This document shows positions 36,534 to 48,600 of a stretch of DNA of 64,000 nucleotides, piece by piece. A program made the position numbers and the translations under genes. The notes beneath the pieces are model-generated. The model did no database searches. It was not told the DNA's origin and worked only from the letters and a program-made list of their open reading frames with translations. The DNA is from Lottia gigantea (Eukaryota; Mollusca; Gastropoda; Lottiidae): contig NW_008710179.1 in the NCBI RefSeq assembly GCF_000327385.1, positions 1,135,411 through 1,199,410 on the forward strand, read 5' to 3'. Each line of letters opens with the position of its first letter. Within the stretch, counting starts at the first letter, position 1.

Positions 36534-39500
36534 TTAGAAAGAATCAATGGATTCATTTTGTTTGACATGTATTGTCATGTGTTTCACTAAATAGTCATCT
36601 CTAGCAAACGATTTCTCACAAACTTTACATGAGTAGGGCTTCTCGCCTGTATGTATCCTTGAATGTCGATCTAAATGTCCCTTGTGAAAGAATCTCTTCA
36701 AGCATACTTCACATTCATAGTCTTTCTCACCCAAGTGAAATTTCAGGTGCTTAGAAAGATGGCTGCTTTGGGTGAAAGATTTTGCACAGAACTCACAGCG
36801 ATGGGGTCTTTCTCCAGAATGAGTTTTGCTGTGAGCTAAAAGACTAGAACCATCTGTAAAGGCTTTTCCACATTTTTCACACTGATAAGGACGGACGCCA
36901 GTATGACTTCTCTCGTGTCTTGGTAAATGTCGTCTGCTTGAAAAGCGCTTATCACAAAAATCACATTTAAAGGGTTTCTCTCCTGTATGAAGTCTAATAT
37001 GAGCTTGTAAATTGTTGTTAGAGTAGTATCCCTTTCCACAGATATCACATACAAAAGCTTTTATTCCTATATGTTTGATCATATGACTTTTATATCCACT
37101 ATTGTTAGGGAAATTTTTACCACAAACGTCACATTTATAAGGTCTTTCACCTGTATGAAGCCTCCGATGATCTCTGAGCGAGCTCTTATCCCTCAATGAC
37201 TTCCCACAGAAATCACATATATTTGGGTTATCTGGTGAATGTGTTTTTTCATGTTTTTTCAGTGATCTTGGGTGTGTATATGTCTTCTCACAAACTTGAC
37301 AACTGTACAATTGCTGTTTGTTATGTGTTTTTACATGTGAATTTAACTCTGTCTTTGTTCTGAAGGCTTTACCACAACTTTTACACCCAAAAGGCTTTTC
37401 CTTTGAATGAATTCTTTTGTGACTTTCCAAAGCTGTTTTATCACGAAAGTTTTTACTACACACATCACATTTAACCAGTTTCTGTCTACCCTCACCCTTG
37501 TGCATACGCATATGACGTCTGAAGGCAGGGTAAGAATAACTTTTACCGCAAATTTTACATGTTTGACCCTTAATAATTGGAGTAGTGCGTTTTTTGTTGG
37601 CAGATCTCAAAGAGGATTTGTATGCTATAGAGGATTCAATTGAAGAGTCAGTAGAACTATCAGTTATGTTATCTGCTGAGCTTGACATAGTGGAACTTTT
37701 CTGTGATTTTCTTGTAGTTTTGACAGGCAAATTTGGAATTGTAAATTTAGCATCTACATTTGGATCATCATTTGAAGGAACTGCTTCAGTTTTAACTTGA
37801 AATAACTCACTGACATCTTCATGTTTCACTTCAGCAGAAACTTTCATTGTCTCAACTTGCTTTTCTAACTTTTGCTCCTGTCCCGTGCCATTTTCTAAAA
37901 GTGAGACAGAATCAGGTTTTAAAGCCTCTTTAGAGGTGCCAATGCCATTCATGGTGTTACATGTGTCAATGAAGGCTTGTGGTAAATATTCAAGGCTGAT
38001 TTCTCCATCTATTTCTACCACTTCTTCAATAGCCTCAACTCCATTATCATTAGCCTCATTCTCAATTTCAACAGAGGTGTTGTCAGATTTGAAGGCAGTG
38101 TTGCCTGCATCAGGTATCTTGTCATTTGTTTCAGCTAAAGTACTGTCAGCATCAAGAAGATTGTTGTCTTTATCAATATCAGGTAAAGTATTGTCTGCCC
38201 CAACTGTATCAGGTGAAGTGTTGCTTCCATCAGGAGACTTGTCTGTTGCAGTGTTGTCTGTATGAAGAGAGTTGTTGTCTGTATGCAGAGTGCTGTCTGT
38301 TTGAAGAGAGTTGTTGTCTGTATGAAGAGAGTTGTTGTCTGTATGCAGAGTGCTGTCTGTATGAAGAGAGTTGTTGTCTGTATGAAGAGAGTTGTTGTCT
38401 GTATGAAGAGAGTTGTTGTCTGTATGAAGAGTGTTGTCTGTATGAAGAGAGTTGTTGTCTGTATGAAGAGAGTTGTTGTCTGTATGAAGAGAGTTGTTGT
38501 CAGAAACAGGTGAAGTGTTGTCTGATTCAAGTGATTCTTCGTCAGACATGCTGTCTTCTTCAAACTGTAATTCATCAACACCAGAAATATCTTCTATCTG
38601 AAATTTAAATTCAGGATTCTTTTGGACTTTTAGATACAAAGTATACACATTAACTTTGAAATCTTGAAAATCAAGGAAAAACACTAGATTCTTAAAATCT
38701 TGAACATTAATGGGGCATAGGGCCACTTTGCAATTTGCAGAATCTTAGAGCAACAAGAACAGGCAAGGGATGGCATCTGGATAATCTGATCAACTGCTAG
38801 ATTTAGTCAACATAAATAAATCACCAACGATTTATGTCAGGCAGTTGCTGTCTGTTGCTCTTTTTCTACTTTCTATTATTGCCTGAGAGGTCTGAATCTT
38901 CAACTAACCAATGGATTGTAATTGCTTGAAGTTAGTTAATCTCTCAATGCAATCATCAAGATGCTTTGGTTTGCCAGTCCACTTGAGCTCAAACTATACA
39001 GAAGACAAATATAAGATGCAGATCTCTAGACCAGTGGAAGAATTTTAAATTTCTGTCACCTTCTGCTGTATAGTTTTTTCATAATTGCCTTTTTGGGGGT
39101 TTTTTGTTGTGAGAAAAATTTAAATACCTGTGCCTGGGACATAAATTCCTTACAGAACTTTTTCAGAAGATCAGCACATAATTCATTTGACAATGTCATA
39201 AACTTTTGACAATTATTTTTATCTATTAGTGATATCAAAGCTTTCTGACATCTGAAATAAAATAGTTTTAAAGAGTGTCATTATTAATTGCCTACAAGCC
39301 TCTGAATTTATGCAGCTAGTATGAACATCTAACTGATGAGGGCTACTCTCATGCTGATGCACATGTTTCAAAAATACATAACACAAGCAGTGCTGGTTCC
39401 TGCAATTAAACTAAGGGTTTTATGACGTCACTAATCTTGTATCACATAAGGCTTGACGTCATAAAATGCTTAATTTTAGTGGATTTGCATTAACCACAGA

Positions 39501-42500
39501 CGTCTGACTAAAAATTGGAATGGCACAAATCAATGCTACCAGTGTCCCTAATACACATAAAGAATTTAGGAAAACTTTTTAAAATCACTTTAACATGGAT
39601 TTTCATTGCACATGTAAGACAATTTAGATCTCTATAGTCACTAGATAAGACAATTTTATAGATAGATACTTCTAGAATATTTATTACTTCAATGTTTCAA
39701 TGTGGTTCCCACACTGTCATCAGGAATATAATAATGAAGTATCTATCCATAAAATTGTCTTATTTATCTATAACCTGTGCTTCTAATATGCCTTTGCAAG
39801 ATTATCTATAGTCACTGTTAATTACCTTATATCTAATGACATTAGCTGAAATCTCAGAGTTACTTCCAAAAGTTCAGTTAAAAAGTCTTCTTTATATTCA
39901 AATAAATCAATATCATCTGTATATACCCACTTCATAATATCATGTATCACTTCATAACTTATATCTATAATAAACATACTATCAATATCATCATTCATAA
40001 CTTATATCTATAATAAAACATACTATCAATATCATCATTCATAACTTATATCTATAATAAAACATACTATCAATATCATCATTCATAACTTATATCTATA
40101 ATAAAACATACTATCAATATCATCATTCATAACTTATATCTATAATAAAACATACTATCAATATCATCATTCATAACTTATATCTATAATAAAACATACT
40201 ATCAATATCATCATTCATAACTTATATCTATAATAAAACATACTATCAATATCATCATTCATAACTTATATCTATAATAAAACATACTATCAATATCATC
40301 ATTCATAACTTATATCTATAATAAAACATACTATTAATATCATCATTCATAACTTATATCTATAATAAAACATACTATCAATATCATCATTCATAACTTA
40401 TATCTATAATAAAACATACTATCAATATCATCATTCATAACTTATATCTATAATAAAACATACTATCAATATCATCATTCATAACTTATATCTATAATAA
40501 AACATACTATCAATATCATCATTCATAACTTATATCTATAATAAAACATACTATCAATATCATCATTCATAACTTATATCTATAATAAAACATACTATCA
40601 ATATCATCATTCATAACTTATATCTATAATAAAATGTACTATCAATATCATCATTCTGTGTATAAACCGGAAAATACCCTTTACATAATATATAACCCTC
40701 CATAACTTATATCTATAATAAACATACTATCAATATCATCATTCATAACTTATATCTATAATAAAATATACTACCAATATCATAATTCTGTGTATATACC
40801 CTTTACATAATATATAACCCTTCATAACTTATATCTAGAATAAAATATACTATCAATATCATGTGTATATACCCTTTGCATAATATCATGTATCACTTCA
40901 TAACTTATATATATAATATAACATACTATCAATATCATATGTATATCTAGGCCATCCATTTCATAATATCATGTATCACAACATAACTTATATCTGTAAT
41001 AAATAATATAATTGTTGGCAACTATCATGGGCAGACTGTACACCAACAAAATCATTTTTGAGCATACAGAGCTCTGTTAAAAATGAATAAGAAATTTATC
41101 ATACTCACTAGTAAAATCTAAAGTATTTACTTCATTTAGATCATACACACCCCAATGTTTAGATCTAGAAGCTAATATCACTTTATGACCATACATAATA
41201 CTTCCATCTTCTAGTTTCATCTTAATATCACTACAATAATACAAATCTTATTTAAAACTTCATATTTCTAGCAACAATTCACACAAAGGAACATTTGCAA
41301 ATTTCAGGGCTGCACTGTCCTTAATTTGGTGTAAAGGGAGCTAACTATTCATTAGTTTAGTCATGCGAATTGCTTCATTAATCAGCTTAATATTTCTTGG
41401 GTCTATCACATGATCTCATTAAACCTTATCTATAAGGAGAGTTGAATTTTTAACTATTGGTGGAGAAATTTAAAAAGTCTAAAAGTAAAGTTACCTCATT
41501 AATTGTGTCAGACTAAGACTTTTGAATTGCGATTTGGTTTTAACTGAATACAAAAATTAACATTTATATAATGAAAAATCATGCAGATTTTCAATAATAT
41601 TGCATGATAACATTTTTATACTATAATATATCTACCTATAAAGTCTATTGTTAAAAAGATCAGAAACAGTTCTTAATAATTTGGTAGATAATTTATCTTC
41701 ACTAGGTCTATAGTCTTCATCTATTTCATCAATATCCCCTCCTTCTTTTATTAGAGCAGCTTGATACTTTAACTCTATATGAGATATGTGATCTTGTAAT
41801 CTCTTATAATCTTCTTCTAAACTGTTTAATTTCTTTCTTAGTCTTGCATTTTCTGAAATAAATCAATGTTCAAGAAAAAATTAATTTATAAAAATCTATA
41901 AGACCGTGACATATATTGATCAGTATCATATGTGATAAGATTTGCATGGGCTCCCTTACAATGGTGCAAACGGGGTTTCCAAACTAAAACATGCAAAATC
42001 TGGTAGTTTTCTGAATGTCAAAATGTTGAAATAACCAATTGCCTCTGACCTCTCCTGCAACAAAAATTATGCAGACACGCTTGACGGTATGTGGTATTTA
42101 TCATAATACAATGATACCTGCTGATTTTCATTATAATCCTAATATCTGGTAAATATCATAGAATTGTGATATCACATTATAACTGTAAGGTAAGTGTAAT
42201 TTGGTGGTTTAAGTGGTAAAAATCACAGCTCTTAAGAATAATATGTTTTGCCACTATCTCCAACATCAAAAATGCAAGATAAGTCAATATTTTTATTGTA
42301 TACCGGTAATGTAATTAATTGCATCGATACGCCTATATCATATCTTTACACCTTGTATGGTATACTGTAGATAGCCAACATTTCGGACTATTTCTTTCAC
42401 TTAAATAGTAAGGCTAAGTGAAAGCAAAATGCACACTTTACTAGTCTAGAGTTGATGTCCCAGAAGCTAATTCAAAGCATTATTATCCTTCATTTTATTA

Positions 42501-42581
42501 GAGACGATCCCAATAGTATAGTAGAAACAATAATAATTCAGATATTGATCAAAATCAACAAAAATATCCACCTGCATCCAT
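36534..42581 (-). CDS. BTB-C2H2 zinc finger protein with an ANKFY1-like N-terminal half
   Basis: Seven minus-strand exons: 42572-42581, 41636-41852, 41109-41230, 39826-39964, 39128-39251, 38909-38993 and 36534-38593. They sum to 2757 nt, 918 residues, and every phase closes. Residues 1-45 form a coiled coil (ENARLRKKLNSLEEDYKRL). Residues about 65-200 are a BTB domain with ANKFY1-style sequence: KLLRTVSDLFNNRLYSDIKM, HKVILASRSKHWGVYDL, IMKWVYTDDID and DFLTELLEVTLRFQLMSL. Residues about 235-450 are acidic with a DNNSLHT repeat. Twelve C2H2 fingers follow (about 573-908) with TGEKP-type linkers. It is probably a nuclear DNA-binding repressor. The weakest join is exon 6 to 7 (donor GTTAGT; acceptor ATAG after TTTCAG). 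If it is wrong, the zinc-finger gene could start at the ATG at 38724-38726 and the BTB exons belong to another gene. Exon 4's acceptor is tandemly copied. Confidence 0.8.
38247..38500 (-). repeat. 21-bp coding minisatellite in the BTB-ZF gene
   Basis: About 12 copies of a 21-bp unit (plus strand GTTGTCTGTATGAAGAGAGTT) encode the heptad DNNSLHT, with shorter 15-bp variants encoding STLHT or NTLHT. Every length variant is a multiple of three, so the frame is kept. It lies in the acidic linker between the BTB half and the fingers. Confidence 0.92.
39408..39593. mobile_element. MITE family B, copy in BTB-ZF intron
   Basis: It shares TTTTATGACGTCA-type sequence, AAAATGCTTAATTTTAGTG and AAAAATTGGAATGGCACAAA with the copies at 4238-4343 and 51579-51837, and ends near CACTTTAA. 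Confidence 0.5.
39952..41000 (-). repeat. 44-bp array copied from the 3' splice site of BTB-ZF exon 4
   Basis: About 15 nearly identical units (39960-40640) and several decayed ones (to about 41000). On the minus strand each carries TTTTATTATAG then ATATAAGTTATGA: the acceptor and first 13 coding bases of exon 4, whose true start is 39964. The units are unusually homogeneous. Use of an upstream acceptor would read NISYE and then TGA, so each extra acceptor leads to a stop. Confidence 0.9.
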
Positions 42582-42970
42582 CTTTACTTGTTGTGGTCAC
42601 GTGATCTAATAGTCCGAAACAATTCGGGGCGAATTTGTACTCTCTCTGGGCGATTTTGATAATGGTCGATACGACTGCATGATACATTCGAAACTGGAGT
42701 AAAAAAATTCGAATAAAAAAAGTTTACAACGTTTATATTTTCTTGTATTAATCTTCATTATTCAAGACAAGGACAAAATTATTCCGAGAATTGAAAAATA
42801 TTGTTTTTTAAATCATGAAACATTCATACATCCTACATTTTGGTTTTTCATTTAAATGTATCGGAGGTGAAATCCGGACATAAAAATTATCCAGATTCGA
42901 CAAAATATTTCAAGTGAATCGCGCCAAATAAATAAAGTCAAACGATTGGTTGAAATTATAAACCAAAACA
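42582..42970. promoter_or_regulatory. Divergent promoter shared by BTB-ZF (-) and KAT8 (+)
   Basis: The start codons face away from each other across 389 bp. On the KAT8 side lie GCGCCAAA (42921-42928, E2F-type) and ATTGG (42945-42949, inverted CCAAT), about 20-50 bp before the ATG. On the BTB-ZF side lies CACGTG (42598-42603). No TATA box. Co-regulation is inferred from geometry. Confidence 0.55.
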
Positions 42971-44320
42971 ATGGCCACAGAAATGGCGTCAAAAAATCAA
43001 ACTTCATCTTTGTCTGCAAATACAGCAAATAACAAGGTCTCTGGTGCCCCAAAATCGGATGAAAAATCAGCCTCTAAGACATCTGGTGATATTATTCCTG
43101 GAATAGGGGATCATTTTCTGGTTAGTCGACCTGATAACACCTGGCATGCTGCTGAAATCGTTCAAACCAGACAAAGTGACCAGCCAGGAGGAAAACCAGA
43201 GTTTTATGTTCATTACGACGGCTTTAATCGACGACTTGACGAATGGGTTGAGCTTGACAGATTTGATTTACATAGCAAGATAGAAGATCAACAAACTACC
43301 AAGGAGAAGGATCTGAGCATTTCTTTAACTGACTTATCAGATGGCACCGACAGAAAAATCACCAGAAATCAGAAGCGAAAGCATGATGAAATCAATCACA
43401 TACAGAAAACCTATGCTGAAATGGACCCTACCACAGCTGCTTTGGAAAAAGAGCATGAAGCAATCACCAAAGTGAAATATATAGACAAGATCCAGATTGG
43501 GAAATATGAGATTGACGCCTGGTATTTTTCACCATTCCCAGAAGAATATGGCAAACAGTCAAAGTTGTGGATTTGTGAATATTGTTTGAAGTACATGCGC
43601 CTTGAGAAGTCCTACAGATATCATCAAACTCAATGCTTTCAACGCCAACCTCCAGGCAAAGAAATATATCGTAGAGGAACTATTTCTGTATTTGAGGTTG
43701 ATGGAAAAGAAGCAAAGATCTACTGTCAAAATTTATGTCTTTTAGCAAAGTTGTTTCTTGATCACAAAACGTTATACTTTGATGTTGAACCATTCTTGTT
43801 TTACATTTTGACAGAAGTGGACAGAGCTGGGTGCCACTTGGTTGGTTATTTCTCGAAAGAAAAAGAGTCTCCAGATGGAAACAATGTTGCTTGTATATTG
43901 ACACTCCCACCATTTCAAAGGAAAGGTTATGGAAAATTTATCATAGCATTCAGTTATGAAATATCGAAGATAGACGGTACTGTGGGCTCACCTGAGAAGC
44001 CATTGTCAGATTTGGGAAAACTCAGCTACAGAAGTTATTGGTCGTGGGTTCTACTTGAAATTATGAGAGATTTCCGAGGAACATTAACAATCAAGGAACT
44101 AAGTCGAATGACAAGCATAACTCAAAATGACATTATCAGTACACTACAGTCCCTGAACATGGTGAAATATTGGAAGGGACAACATGTTATTTGTGTGACA
44201 CCAAAATTAGTTGAAGAACATTTAAAAAGTGCAGAGTATAAGAAACCTCCTATAACTGTGGATAGTTCTTGTTTACGCTGGGAACCACCCCGTAAAGCTA
44301 TTAAAATGTCCAAGAAATAA
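42971..44320 (+). CDS. KAT8: MYST histone acetyltransferase KAT8/MOF, intronless
   Basis: A single 449-codon frame (human about 458). The chromobarrel domain is at about 45-100 ([19 protein letters not shown]). The C2HC zinc finger is at 202-222 (Cys202, Cys205, His218, Cys222). The MYST catalytic domain includes Lys266 ([12 protein letters not shown], the autoacetylation site), Cys308 ([10 protein letters not shown]), the acetyl-CoA loop QRKGYGKF (316-323) and catalytic Glu342 ([15 protein letters not shown]). All key residues are present with a constant offset of 8 from the human protein as recalled. It acetylates histone H4 Lys16 in the nucleus within MSL and NSL complexes. The coding region lacks introns, unlike vertebrate KAT8. 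Sequence is full length and intact, so it is probably functional. An AATAAA lies at 44847-44852. Confidence 0.97.
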   Translation: MATEMASKNQTSSLSANTANNKVSGAPKSDEKSASKTSGDIIPGIGDHFLVSRPDNTWHAAEIVQTRQSDQPGGKPEFYVHYDGFNRRLDEWVELDRFDLHSKIEDQQTTKEKDLSISLTDLSDGTDRKITRNQKRKHDEINHIQKTYAEMDPTTAALEKEHEAITKVKYIDKIQIGKYEIDAWYFSPFPEEYGKQSKLWICEYCLKYMRLEKSYRYHQTQCFQRQPPGKEIYRRGTISVFEVDGKEAKIYCQNLCLLAKLFLDHKTLYFDVEPFLFYILTEVDRAGCHLVGYFSKEKESPDGNNVACILTLPPFQRKGYGKFIIAFSYEISKIDGTVGSPEKPLSDLGKLSYRSYWSWVLLEIMRDFRGTLTIKELSRMTSITQNDIISTLQSLNMVKYWKGQHVICVTPKLVEEHLKSAEYKKPPITVDSSCLRWEPPRKAIKMSKK

Positions 44321-45631
44321 ACTCTTTATATACTGTTATTATTCAGCTGAAATATTTTGATATTTAAGCTTATTGTCCACAATATTCAAATTTAAGCTGA
44401 TAATCATGTGTTAATTTTCAAGAATTCTGTTGACTGTTGTTTATTTGTGACATAAATGTTATTGTCCAATGGAAATTTATTGTTTTTTGGGTTTTTTTTT
44501 TCATTTCCGATAACAAAATGTGTAAAAAAAACATTGTTATGTTCAAATATGATTTTTTTCTTCTTGATATTCTTTGAGATAAACTCAGTTATTTTTCCTT
44601 TAAAGTAAAAAGTTGAAAACTATTTGTTGTGTGTTATTTTTGCAAAATGGTTAAGTACATTTTGCTACAAGTGAAAATGACCTTTCATTTGATTTTGTCT
44701 ACAACAATATTATTGAAAGCCAACCCTAGAACTACTCACAAATGAACTAACTGTAGAATCAAAACTTTTAGACCCATCAGATGGGACTTAGATTGCATGG
44801 AAGAAAATTCTCTACTGCCAGAGTGTTATAGTGACTTCGGATATCAATAAAATGCCACCTTTTTTTTTTATTTTGAATATATACTGATTAAACTAAATTT
44901 TAAAAAGCACTTCTACCTTCATGATCGCCTCTTCACAAGTTCATAATAGCTTGACAATACGAAGATGCATGACCTTGGCCTGTGCTTTTATACAATATTC
45001 TCATATCACCTATCATCCCTGGGTTAGAATTTTACATTACAGTCATTTTGGTTACAAAGAGCATCTCTGTAATCTTGCATCTATTTCAAAAACCTTCCCA
45101 AAGCCGTAACAAAGGTGAATTTTTTTTTTATATTGAACTGGAATTTATTGTAGAGAATTTAACTTATTTAATCAATTGGTCCAAGTCCCCCAAAAAAAAT
45201 ATCTGGGAAAAAAATTGTAATTTTATTTTAATAAGATTGGTTATTTGCATACATAGGTTCCAACTGCTATAAGTAAGGGCTTTACCCCGACGTTAATCAA
45301 ATCTAAAAACCTTAATCCAACAACTACTCCGTACTCATCTTAATTTCCCATATCTTCAGCATGATCTGGGAACATTTTTCTCATTACCATTTTCAAAACT
45401 TCAAATAAAATCACTTTATTCCTCATTTATGAAGTTATTTTGCTGTCAGATATTTATGTATGAGTCTGTGAAAAAACCTTTGGCTAATGCATAGACTTAT
45501 AAATAGTAATATAACTCTAATGTTATCTTTTTAAAAGCTGACAAAATAAAGATACATACGTCATAAATGACATCAAATCTGGTTCTGACGCGTAATGTCA
45601 CCATCAATCCGTTATATTTTTTAAAAGCAAA
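44321..45631. other. KAT8 3' region and ACOT9 upstream region
   Basis: The KAT8 3' UTR appears to end after the AATAAA at 44847. No other feature was recognised up to the ACOT9 start codon. Confidence 0.5.
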
Positions 45632-48600
45632 ATGGCGGCGCCTAGGTATGTAAACAAACTTACATTATAAGAAATTTCAAGATATAGCAAAATCTGTATA
45701 GCTCTAACCTTGTCTTTGATTAAATTACATTTGTATTTGAAACTAATAGATAGTGGAGGCTAAATCTCCTTTTCTTAAAGGCTTCGAATGATGAGATAAT
45801 GTGGCTACCGGTCTCAATAGATAGGCCTCGTCGGTAACCTACGTCGTCACGCCAGTAGTGGTAGTCCGAAGCATCTGCCTTTATTCAGCTTCTGTTCCCA
45901 TTTAACAGGGCCCATTAATCTCTCTCTAGTCTACATCTGCCAAAATAGCTATCAAAGGCTGGAATAGAGACAGATGTTTCAGTCTAATATTTGGAAAGAT
46001 GGATATTTTTGTACCATCCATTATCCTTATCATAGATCATTACAGTCAAGTAACCTAATTTCGTGGAAACCTATTATTCGTGGATTTCCGGAAATGTTAA
46101 TAATTTACATGAGCGACTTTGCGCGACCTCCGCATTAGTTTGTTTTGAAAAACATGGGTTTTCTGTACAATATCAGCTAGTAGAATGAATCCAGTAGTTT
46201 CAAGCAAGGTAAAATGTTTTAATGTATACTTTGACAAATACAAAATGGCGGATTTCAATTATCACCAAACGTCACCATTTTTTATCGGCCGAATTTCCTT
46301 ATAATCCCAAGCGGTAATCGGAATTCCAAGTGTCGTCTGCTAGAATGTAGTCCAACGAATGAAGTCACGTGATCAACTAGCGGATTCCGTGTCAGCAGAA
46401 AATTTCTATGGAACACAAAGTGTTATCTATACAACGTGTTTTTCTCGACTTATTTATAGATCAAACATTGTACACGAAAATAGGTGACGCATTCTGCCGC
46501 AGTTGTCGAGTTGGTTGCTCATGAAATATGGGTCAAAGTGAAGGATTCATAAAGAAAATCGAAATAAACCAATTTTAATTATTTTGTAGAATATCTGAGG
46601 AAACATTTAAGACATAAAAAAAAAAATTTCGTTTTTTTGACTTTGACGAAATTCGGTGTTGAATCCTTATATCCACGAAAATAGGTGACACCACTGTATA
46701 GATTTATGTAACATCTTTGGTTCCATCAAAGTACAGAAGAGTAGGACGTAAAAGTTATTTCTCACTAGTCACCAGCTTGCATGAGTAACCAAAAGGTCAC
46801 AGGGTCAAATGATACCCAGTATTAGCACAACAAAAGTAGCAGACAGCAGTGATGGCAGGTGAAAATGAGTTTCTTTACAAATAATCTGATAAAACCATTA
46901 TGTAGGAGGATAATGATGCGACGGAACTATGAATATACATGGGTTTGGCAATATATATGGGTTTGGCGGATTTAGATAGATATTTTAGGGGTGTGGAAAA
47001 TCCCCATAAAATATGGCCAAGTTTTTCTGACTATACTCAAGCCATCATCTGTCAAATTAGCCATCAGAGGCTAGATTAGAGGTAGCTGTTTTTGTTCAGT
47101 GATAAATGCAAAAAAGTTAACAAGACAGTTTGACCTTTTAGAATGATAAACAAACAAGAAAGTTTATTGTGAAATCATTAACATTTCAGTAACATTGATA
47201 AAATAAAAATATTCCTTCGAAATCAATGTCACATTAAATGTACAAGTTATAAATCTTTGTGTCAAACTCTATGACAAAAGTGGTTAATTTTCCATTCATG
47301 TGCAGTAACCACACCAACAAGCTTATAATATGTAAGCTTTCATTTCACAACTTCTTTTTATGAAGATTTTCCAGCTAGAGGTCGAGAATTAACCTTGAAA
47401 TTTCTGAAACACTGTTACTTGATTCACAATCTTCAAATGTCATGTAGAACATTTTATGATCTTTATAGAGAACTGACCATGAAAATTACACCAAAATTGC
47501 TAATTGCATTTTGGTATATTTGTTTCGTCAGGAATGAATCTGGTTGTATCTCATTATTCTGACCTTTATAGTAGTGGCGAATATCTTGCACAAAGCAAAC
47601 CATGCTTTATCTTTTCAAAACACTTGATAGTACTTGTAGTTTGAGGAGCCAATATTAGAATGGATTATCCAGGATAGATATTTCTAGCAATGTTTTAGTA
47701 TCTGGCCATGATTATTTGTTTTCTTTCTTGATAAAGATGCTTAAGCAATGATATCTCAAAACAAGGCCAATTGCACACCAAGATACCATCATTATTTTTG
47801 CAGATTGTTTAGATCTCTGGTGCGGAGTGAAACCCAATTTACTAGTTGTTGTTTCACAAGAAATATTTCATCTAACAATGATTCTAGGATGACAATGGTA
47901 CAAGGTAAAATTTTAATTCTGAAATTAATTACTGTTGAAACAATCATCTTGAATGTTGTCAATGTTGAAACAATGCTGTCAATGTTGAAACAATGCTGTC
48001 AATGTTGAAACAATGCTGTCAATGTTGAAACAATGCTGTCAATGTTGAAACAATGTTGTCAATGTTGAAACAATGCTGTCAATGTTGAAACAATGCTGTC
48101 AATGTTGAAACAATGCTGTCAATGTTGAAACAATGCTGTCAATGTTGAAACAATGCTGTCAATGTTGAAAAAATGCTGTCAATGTTAAAAGAATGTTGTG
48201 CAAACAACACTGTTCAAGCAACTCTGTTCAAATAATTCAGATCAAATAACTCAGATCAAATTAATCAGAACGATGTTTAAACAAACAGTCTTCAAATGAC
48301 AATGTTCAAACCATCAGTGTTCAAATGATTAATCCAGACTTTTTTTTATCGAATACCTATGGAAAAGTAGGCACTACTTTGGATTATTATGTAAGCTTAT
48401 ATACATTAAAAATTTCTTATCTTGATGAGGATTTGAACGCACTTTACCAAGCAATAAAGACAACTCAAATTGCAAGAAATGTAATTGGATTGTAGATATG
48501 CAGCACCAGAGCAGATTTTCAAGGATATTAATTTTGATACAGCATAAAAGAAGCTATCATAAATAGTGCATGTGTAGTTGAAAAATAAATTTGAAAATTT

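Noticed and set aside
38126-38608. Cysteine-rich and valine-rich open frames on the plus strand (repeats like ESCCLYE)
   Set aside because: They are antisense or out-of-frame readings of the DNNSLHT coding minisatellite in the BTB-ZF gene.
38724-38726. Independent start of the zinc-finger gene at this ATG
   Set aside because: Possible, but residues before EDISG show no conservation, a splice acceptor follows, and upstream BTB exons join in phase. Kept only as the alternative model.
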